Below are positions 11,080-20,800 of a DNA stretch of 64,000 nucleotides, one piece after another. This stretch comes from Neoarius graeffei. Lineage: Eukaryota > Chordata > Actinopteri > Siluriformes > Ariidae. Below the pieces are notes generated by a model. That model ran no database searches. It saw only the letters and a program-made list of their open reading frames with translations, and was not told the DNA's origin. The DNA is taken from NCBI RefSeq assembly GCF_027579695.1, contig NC_083596.1, forward strand, positions 16,393,759 to 16,457,758, in the 5' to 3' direction. Positions within the stretch are counted from its first letter, which is position 1. Every line of letters starts with the position of its first letter. The position numbers were made by a program, and so were the translations under genes.

Positions 11080-14000
11080 ACTTACACACTCGGGCGGCAC
11101 GGTGGTGTAGTGGTTAGCGCTGTCGCCTCACAGCAAGAAGGTCCGGGTTCGAGCCCCGTGGCCGACGAGGGCCTTTCTGTGCGGAGTTTGCATGTTCTCC
11201 CCGTGTCCGCGTGGGTTTCCTCCGGGTGCTCCGGTTTCCCCCACAGTCCAAAGACATGCAGGTTAGGTTAACTGGTGACTCTAAATTGACCGTAGGTGTG
11301 AATGTGAGTGTGAATGGTTGTCTGTGTCTATGTGTCAGCCCTGTGATGACCTGGCGACTTGTCCAGGGTGTACCCCGCCTTTCGCCCGTAGTCAGCTGGG
11401 ATAGGCTCCAGCTTGCCTGCGACCCTGTAGAACAGGATAAAGCAGCTAGAGATAATGAGATGAGATGAGACTTACACACTCTCTTTATATCAGCATACTC
11501 ACTTTCCAGCTGGTGCAGCTTTCAAGAGTAGTGTTAGCGAAGGCCAATGCTAGGGCAGTCAAGCCAGTGCTATCCAGAATCAGTAGCACAGGCTAACGAC
11601 CGAGAAACTAGGATTTCTGTCTCCACCCTCTTCTTCCACACACACTCCCCACAGTATTTTTCACTCAGACTTAAGTATTTGTTTCCTTGTGTAATTTACT
11701 TAGTTACTTTTAAAATCAACATTGAAAGCTACACACAATGGAGCCACCTGGCAGCCAGAATTCTCTCAAAATCTTCCGCTTTTAATGAAGCAAACCTCGG
11801 GCCATGTTTGTTTAAAATTGTCACAGTCGCTTGCTAATGCAGAAGTTTTACATCTCTGATGTGTCGCTTTTCCAGTTTTTCGATGTCCATTGGTATGTTT
11901 TTCTCTTGTAAATATGTGTGACGAATATCTAAAAAAGTTTTGGTAGCCTATTGGGTGTTCAACGCGTCTTTAGTTTCAGTTTTCAGTTTATTTATTTAGT
12001 GCTTAATTATAGCATAGCTAATCCTAGCAGAAGTGCTGAATTAGCCTCGTCTTTTCTCTTTCCCGGCAGACAAAGAAATGATTCTGTGCATGTGCAGCAG
12101 AAAAGTTTTGTCATTAGATATTTGTATGAGCTCGGACGTGTGACGTCGTGTTGTCTTGACAATGTGCAATATTGTAACAATATTGCATGCTCATTCTCCA
12201 TCGGGTAGAGTGGCGTAATACACGTAGGATAAGCGATATGCTAACAATATTGCATGCTATCAAACCAAATGAATGAAACCCACGAGAAGGGAATAGAATA
12301 CATGTTTTTATTCCATGGAAAAAATGTCCTGTATCTATAATAATTTTGAATACTGTATATTATGTATATTGAACATTTCCTTTCATTTTTTTTCCATTTT
12401 CACTAAAAAAAATCCTCGATTTTTAGTGTGATCTCAGACTTTTGGATCCTACTGTACCAGTATGTGCCAGCAGATAAAGATAACGCATAAATGGCATTTA
12501 TACCTGCTGGGATCTTGGTATGGAAGAATGCATTGTTTATGGTCTCTGTGTTCACAGGAGGCGCAGTGGTGGTGGTCAGTCCTGTACAGGGAGAAGGGGG
12601 GGGGTAAGGAGATGGCACTGGCAGAAGTTCTGAAGTCGCCATCTGATGCCACAAGAGACAATCTTTTGTGTTTCATTATTAACGTCTGCATAATTCTTTT
12701 GCTATAAGCTTGTAAAAAAAATTCCCAAACTATAACGTTTTGAACATGTTTGGCTCCAAATTTGCCACTTTCCCTGATCATTCAATGACATTTGCTTTCT
12801 ATCTAAAGTATGGGAACTTTCGTTAGCCCAGGCCTTGCGGTCTACATACTTAAACCTACTCATGCAGATGACTCCAGCATCCTCGTGATGGCCGCAGTTA
12901 TGAATCCCCCATCCAAGGCTGTAGCATGCGGCCAGTTGGCTCTCTGAACCACTGCAGTGTACATTGTCCAGCAGGATGAGACCTTTGCCATAGCCAAAGT
13001 AGGCATTGGTGGTGTGGGTGACGACAGGGCCACATCCAACCTGCTGGCACACCACAGCCGCATCTCGTGTGCCCCAGTCATCATCACACACTGTTCCCCA
13101 GCTGCCCCGGTAGTAGATTTCCACCCGGCCCTGGCAGCGATCCAAGCCGCCCACCAATCGGATTGAACCATCCCCTGCTCTCAGAAAGAAGACAGGTTAT
13201 GTTTGAGTGTGAAAAAGGGTTTGTTAGCCAATGATTCATTTCTAAAACTCAATGAGTATCAAATAGCAGTAATTCAAGGCAATGTGCGAATGTACATTTA
13301 CATTCAAATCGTAAGGACTGGTGGAATGGCTTCAATACTTGGTCCTAGATAAGATAATGGACATGCTGAACAAGCATGATAGTCATTTTTAATACAGAAA
13401 TCACTGAAGTAGCAAACTGGTCATATAAAAGTGGATTACTTTTCAAATAAGCATTGAAATGTTGCCGAGAAGACTAAAGCCCGGTGCACACGGACGACTT
13501 CTCATCGCAAGCGTATTGCGACTTTTGGACTCAAGTTTCCCCTCTCGGGTAGCTGCATGTGCACGTTATCTGCGACCAATGGCCGATTTGTGGAAGGGGA
13601 TGCAAGTCATGTGGAAATCACGTGACTACTTCGCAGGCGGGGATTGGCTTAGCCTTTGGAGGTGACTGCTTTGTTATTGCAAAGACACGCACATGCGGTG
13701 ATATCTCTGCAACAAGTCAGCGACTGGCGATTTTTTGTCACAGAATATCAAGCATGTTTGTTACCTGCGATCTGTCGTAAGCAACAAAAAAAAATCGCCG
13801 TCGCAAATATCCGCACACAAAGCAATTTTTCACTTGCGTCAAAAAGTTGCATGACCAAGCGACGGAAAATTGCCCATGTGCGCAAGGCTTAATTAACAGT
13901 TATTCCACGAAATTGAGTCGTACATGAGCTGATAGCTGATGAGGCGCATAGTGCCGAGTCCGCTATAAGCCATGTACGACAAGACTGAGTGGAATAACTG

Positions 14001-14701
14001 TTTTATTCTATCCACATTCACTGGATTTTGAGAAACGGAGCATTTTTATTTTTATTTTTTGCAAATTCAATCAATAAAAACTTTATACAAAACGTCCGAC
14101 AAAATAATTTCCGCTTAGAATGTAAACAAACCAGAGAAATGACAGTAGCAATTTATGAAAATGCTATAATAATAATTCTTGGAAAGAAAAAAAAAAGATA
14201 TATGGTTACCATCAAATACTTTTATTCCATGTTTTTTTTTCTTTTATTTTGGGGGATTTTGTTTTCAAGTACAGTTGTTATTTTGTCCTTGATTGGTTCA
14301 GCAAAACACTCTGCCATTTTTCTACTCACAGTATATGAGCGGATATCCTAGTAGTAGAGTAGCCAATTAGAGCGTGCAATTGCTCATATCCAGTGAATGT
14401 GGATAGAATAAAATAGTTATTCCACTCAATCTTGTCTCAAGAATGGTAAAAGAAGTAATTTGTCTCAGTCTTATAATTATGTATATTTCCTTGGCTCAGC
14501 AATTGGTCTGCCTTTTAATATTTGGCTGCATGATGTCACCACAAGAAAATATATGTTCATTCTCATCCTTTCTGGAGCGTTAGCATCACAACATGAAGAT
14601 TCTTTGACCATCAGTGACTTACATAAACCAGAGTTCCTGCGAGCTGGAGTGCTGGGCTCCTTAGACAGCTCTTGAGGGCCTAACACAGCGTTACCTGTCG
14701 T

Positions 14702-14791
<90 letters not shown>

Positions 14792-17052
14792 GTCTTTCAT
14801 ATTTCATGATATCCAAAAAGAAACGGTTGAAAGTCTTTTGTAACAGTTCCATTGATTTGGCTTTACCTTTGCAGGTGACAGCCACATCCTCATAATGATA
14901 GCAGTTGTGGATGCCCCAGCCTTGATTGCCACACTGGCTCAGGTCCGTCTCTCCCCCTTTGCAGTCAACGTTATCAAGTAGGATGGGCCCGGAGCCTTGT
15001 CCAAAACGGGAGCTTGTGCCCACTGCCACAGCCAGACCACAGTCCAGCTGTCGGCACACTACATTAGCATCCACCATGTCCCAGTCATCATCGCACACCG
15101 TGCCCCATGTACCATTGTACTGAACCTCGACACGGCCTTCACACTGGCTCCTGCCATTCACCAGCCGCACTGAAGGAGGAGGAGGACGTGGAGAATGAAA
15201 TGTTGAGCGATAAGGAGCGTTGGGATAAGAAATGTGTCCTGAAATATTTTTTATTGAAAGGAAAAAGCTAATTTGAGATGTTTTTTCCCCCTAATGTTTT
15301 CTTTAGAAAAGAATCACTTTTAGACACAGAACTATTGTCAGTGTGTTTTGATTTATGGTGAAAGTGAAATATAAAGTACTTAGAATTTCATTTTTGTTGT
15401 GTTTCTCCAAAACAAAATCAAAATGTTGGGGTGTGCCCAAAAAGCATGGGGCTTTCATCTCATCTCATCTCATTATCTCTAGCCGCTTCATCCCTCTACA
15501 GGGTCGCAGGCAAGCTGGAGCCCATCCCAGCTGACTACGGGCGAAAGGCGGGGTACACCCTGGACAAGTCGCCAGGTCATCACAGGGCTGACACATAGAC
15601 ACAGACAACCATTCACACCTACGGTCAATTTAGAGTCACCAGTTAACCTAACCTGCATGTCTTTGGACTGTGGGGGAAACCGGAGCACCCGGAGGAAACC
15701 CACGCGGACACGGGGAGAACATGCAAACTCCACACAGAAAGGCCCTCGCCGGCCCCGGGGCTCGAACCCAGGACCTTCTTGCTGTGAGGCGACAGCGCTA
15801 ACCACTACACCACCGTGCCGCCGCATGGGGCTTTCTTTAACAATTTTTTTTTTTGCCCTGGCAAATGTTCATTGCCATTATGCCATTATGTTTGAGTTTT
15901 GAGTAGATCTGCTTTACTTTATAGCACGTTATTTGCAGAAGATGGTGATCTGTTTTTTAAGTAAGCCACTTGTCGGTTTTGCTTTAATGGCAGCACATTT
16001 CATTCATGTTTATGTATATTATGGGGGAAAATATATTAGTATGATTTTTTTTCTTCCCCAAAACCCAGAACTTTTCTTTTTAAATAAATTTTCTCCCATT
16101 TCCCCCCAAATTTAGTCTTTGCCAATTCCCACCCAGCAGCCACCTCTCCATTATTATACTATAGCTACCAACCCAGGGAGGGTGAAGGCTAATACATGCT
16201 TCTTCTAAGACATGTGAAACTAGCCAACAGCATCTTTTCAAACTGGAAGCGTCAGAGGAAAGCGCTATTCAGCCTCGTACACATACACGAGCTCAGAGAT
16301 GCCCATGATTAATTAATATTGTTGTGATTGACAGGGTGTGTCATCCCTAACACACAAAAGCACGGCCAATTCTGCTCTTTTGGACTCCCGGCTATGGATG
16401 GCTGTGGCATTTTTGGAATTCAAACTCACAATCTTGAGGTTTTTTTTCTAGATGATAGGGCAAATGCATTTCTGTTGCATCACTTGGGATTGGCAGTTGG
16501 TTTAGCTTCAGTCAAGGCTTGACCTACATTTGTCACTCACATAACTACATACCTGTCGTGTTTTACTTCATAGTATTAACTGATTAAATAACATATTTAA
16601 ACCGAATAACTGGATGATTAAAAAACAACAACAGTGATTTCAACAGGTTAGTCCAGGAGGGTATTAGGTTTCAAAGGATGAAATGGTACATTCTGTCAAC
16701 TTGTTAATGAATTGATAGATACTGAACAGATACGCCAGCTAGTGCCTGCCTTGACCTGCTTATAGCAATTCCTCTCACTGACAACTTGAGGGGAACCTTG
16801 GGATAGACTGCTCAGACAGCTCATCAATCATATAAGCCTGGTTGAGTCTTCCATCCATCTGTGGAAGAACTTCATATGCTGGAGGCGTGAATGCTCTAGT
16901 GCCTTACTGTCTGGTGCGAATAACACAGGAGGGGAGCTATGAGCATCTGATATAATGATAGCTTATCACAAGAATGCTTCTAATCCTCATTGATTTAAGG
17001 TACAAAATAAGGCTAAATATGAAATATGACTCCCAAAAATGAATAAGGTGGA

Positions 17053-17091
<39 letters not shown>

Positions 17092-17339
17092 GGCACAATG
17101 TTGGAAAAGGGGATTATGTAAATTGAGAACAAGGGGAAGTGACCTGTTTTTTTGTGCCTTGGATCTTTCTGTGATCCTTCCTCCCTATCTTTCTCTGCCT
17201 CCCTTTCATTTGTGTGTGTGTGGGGTGTCTTTTTTTTAATGGTTGTATTCTTTGCCTGAAGTGTGTTAGAGAAGAGGAAAATAAGGCATGAGAATAGGCT
17301 CACATAGACTCTGGGTGTAGACTGTCCTGTTGTTACTGC

Positions 17340-17381
<42 letters not shown>

Positions 17382-17704
17382 AGTCAAATTATTTGTTGAA
17401 AGGAGGTTCTTGGCCCTCCATAGTTACAGTACTCGCTATCTACTATATCTATTTTCCTGTAATTTTAGACCCAGTGAAACAGGAAGCCAATTTAGCTCAG
17501 TCTGTGTTCGCAGCTCGACTCAGTACACAGCAGACATATACACAGCAATACACACTATGACATCAGCAAAGTAGGATTATATTAAAATATACATCTGTGA
17601 AGTGCAACATTTAAGATAAAAACACTTTATGAGGACCACAGAACTGCAAATGTACCAAAAAATCAAAATTAGTAGTGATTCCTACTTCTCCTATTATTAT
17701 TTTT

Positions 17705-17748
<44 letters not shown>

Positions 17749-17770
17749 TCGATTTTTATAAATATTTCCA

Positions 17771-17839
<69 letters not shown>

Positions 17840-20800
17840 AGCTGGGAGGTCCATATCGTGAAATACCGTGACCGAGGTCTTGAAAGGCCGAGGTCACAGT
17901 ATTTCACCATACGGACCGACCTTAAGCTGGTAAATAACATATTTATTTTTTTCTTTACCAAATTCTAACAGAAAACAAGAGCGCCCGAAAGGGAAAACCG
18001 AGCCAAGGCGAGCCGCCATTTTGAATCCTCATTCACGGCTGTAATGCAAATTGCTTCCTCCTCAGTATACAAGTGCACTTCCATGGCAGGGAAAAAAACT
18101 ACATTTTGCCGCCTACGTAGTCCCCTATTTATACAAATAGGAGTCATTCAGGATTCAGCCATGTTTTTGCTCGGCGTTAGCAAGTTACAGGTTTTTAGCT
18201 TTCTCCTGAAATCTTCTTCTTCTTCTTTTGGCTGCTCCCGATTAGGGGTCGCCACAGCGGATCTTTTGTCTCCAGCTTTCTCCTGAAATGTTTTCTTTTA
18301 TTTTGTCTTCCTCAGGGTAGTAAAACTCGCTTTCGCTGTGAGCACTGTCGTTATCGCTATCCATGCTGTAAAATTAATGCTATTCTCCTGAGAAATGTAT
18401 AAGATTTTTGATAATCTTATAAATAAATCTTATAAAAAAAAGATAAATGTTGACAAAAAATGCTACTATGTTTGTTGTTGTTGTGAACGAGCGAGTCGCC
18501 AGAGGTCCATAACCGGGGTCTGTAACTCGCCAGCCAATCAGAGCACAGGATTTGATGGAAACCAGACTGCGAAAAAAATAATTAACAGTTATTCCACGAA
18601 ATGCATTTATTCATTGGATACGAGCAATCGCGTGCTCTGATTGGCTACTCTATTACTAGGCTATCAGCTCATATACCATGAGTAGAGAAAAACAAAATGG
18701 CGGAGCACATCAAGTCAGATATACCACTTTGTTGTCAAGTATTTAAGAGAAACAGAAATAGCTAAAATAATATAGTTTTGTCCCCCCCCCCCCATATCTC
18801 CTGTTCCACACTCCAGCCCAGTCGGTGGCAGTAATGCACCTTTAAGTGGGTTTGCCAACCATCAAAAAAACCCTGAAGAACAAGAAGAAAAAAATGGTGG
18901 CGTGTGTTGCTGAACCAACCAAGGACGAAATAAAAACTCGACTCGAAAACAAAACCCCAAAAAATAAAAAAATAAAAAAACCCAGAAACAAACTATGGAA
19001 TAAAAGTATTTGATGGTAAGAACATATCTTTTTTTAAAAAAAAATTCTAAGAATTATTATTTTCGCATTTTTCACAAGTTGCTACTGTAATTTTACCAGT
19101 TTGTTTACATTCTAAGTGGAAATGATTTTGTCAGATGTTTTGTATGAAGTTTTTATTTATCAAATTTGCAAAAAATAAAAATACTCTCTCAAAATCCAGT
19201 GAATATGGATAAAATAAAACAGTTATTCCACTCAATCTCGTCGTACTTGGCACTATGTGCCTCATTGGCTATCAGCTCATGTACGACTCGATTTCATGGA
19301 ATAACTGTTAAATATATACTTATTTACTACTCTGTATTGACTTGACTGAAAGTCAAATCTCTGTTCTATGCCTAATAGCCTTTTTATAATTGTTGCTGTA
19401 TGTGTTACAGAGCCATGTGTTACACCAGGTATGTGGGAAGCAATGCCAAGGAGTCCACAATATTTTCACTGACATTACAGTGATGGACAGCAAAAATGAA
19501 AGTTATTATACAGGTACTTTCCTTCTAAGTTATAAGCCAAATCGAGCCACTTAAATTAAATTGGGTTAAATCAAAAGTCTGTCATTTAAGTATCAATAAT
19601 GCCAAAATCTAATTGTTGTTTTAGTAAAACTAGGAGAAGTGCTGTCTATATGATATGAAGACATTTAAAATCTTTTAACTGGTTCGGTTTGTGTGGGTGT
19701 AAAACCTTTTTTTTTTGGAAACTTACGACTTTAACGTCACTACATTTGAAAGACAAATATTGTACTTTTCACTCCACTACATTTCTATCAAGGTCCTCGT
19801 TACTTGTTACTATGAAGCAGATTTGAAAGTGGATGTTTATTTTATTTTATAAAAAAGGATTTTTTTTTTTGCAGGTGACACTGAGACAGCCGATCAGTAA
19901 TCACTAGGGTCACGTCATGTCCATAGACTGGATGAAATCAAGTTCAATGATTTCTCGGCAGCGTTATTTGAACACGATCAGTTGATGGCAGAATGGAAGG
20001 AGGCGGTTCTTCTGGGGAACGCATGCACTCATGGCTTTACTTAGAACCCATGTTTCAGTTTTCTGAAAAGGATTAAAGATCTGTTTCGTTTAAAATGTTT
20101 GCTTTGTTTGCCAAAAACAAACCACATCATGGCCTCCAAAAACTCGCCGTCCAACCTGCGGAAGAATATTGAGGTATGTAAACATTTTATTCCAAGAGAA
20201 AGCTTGAGATGAAGTTGTCTGTGCTTTTAGAGCTAGCGATAACGTTGCAATAGCTATGCAGTCTGGTTAGTCAAATGACTTTCTATGGATTTTCCCACCA
20301 AGTTGCCATCGCCTTGTCCACGGCTAACGTTAACACATAGCTAGTTAACTTGGATACTGTTAGTTAGCATGTAAAAACGGAGTTACGCTAACATGAATAA
20401 CGTTAACTTATCTGAAGTCCTTTCAGAAATGTTTTAGTGTAATCTTGCCAAATAAACAATGTAGAAATCTTTCTTTTCTAGTAGCATTAGCTACCCAATA
20501 TGATTTTGAGTTTGAAAAGGGTTTGCTAGCATGTCAGGTGGAGCTTCACTGACTAGCTAGCTTAACGTTAAACCATCATGATGGCACAGCATGCGTTCAT
20601 TTTTTGAATCCAGTCGGTTGCTTCAGAGGCATTAGGTTTTGTAAGCATTGTAGCAATAATACAACAATGCATTGACAGAAAATGAACTTTTAATACTTAA
20701 GTATTTTTAAAATCAAGTACTTCAGTACTTAAGTAAAAATTTGACTGGACAACTTTCACTTGTATCAAAGTAACATTTGACCAGTGGGATCTGTACTTTG

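Larger units (their letters stand above)
10590..12454. mobile_element. TIR element with nested family A repeat and SINE
   Basis: The left end cagtgaaatccaaaagtctg and the right end, read inverted, cagtaggatccaaaagtctg form a pair flanked by TA, in Tc1/mariner style. No transposase is visible. The interior is filled by a family A repeat (10880-12350), which itself contains a SINE (11092-11470). The right end stops 50 bases from the linker exon at 12504. Confidence 0.75.

Noticed and set aside
11100..11165. tRNA gene at the SINE head
   Set aside because: A and B box are present but no proper cloverleaf or anticodon arm; repeated in all SINE copies.
11114..11479. Recurrent 60-150 codon open frames on both strands (for example with [17 protein letters not shown] or [11 protein letters not shown])
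   Set aside because: They recur in each SINE copy at the same place and are translations of the SINE, not proteins.
14477..14800. Frame with long YLSI repeats
   Set aside because: Read from the GATA microsatellite.
16540..16580. CAG|GTATGT donor-like site on the minus strand
   Set aside because: No acceptor with a pyrimidine tract at a suitable distance.
17611..17961. Frame with YIYIYI and KERKKERK
   Set aside because: Read from the AT and CTTT microsatellites.
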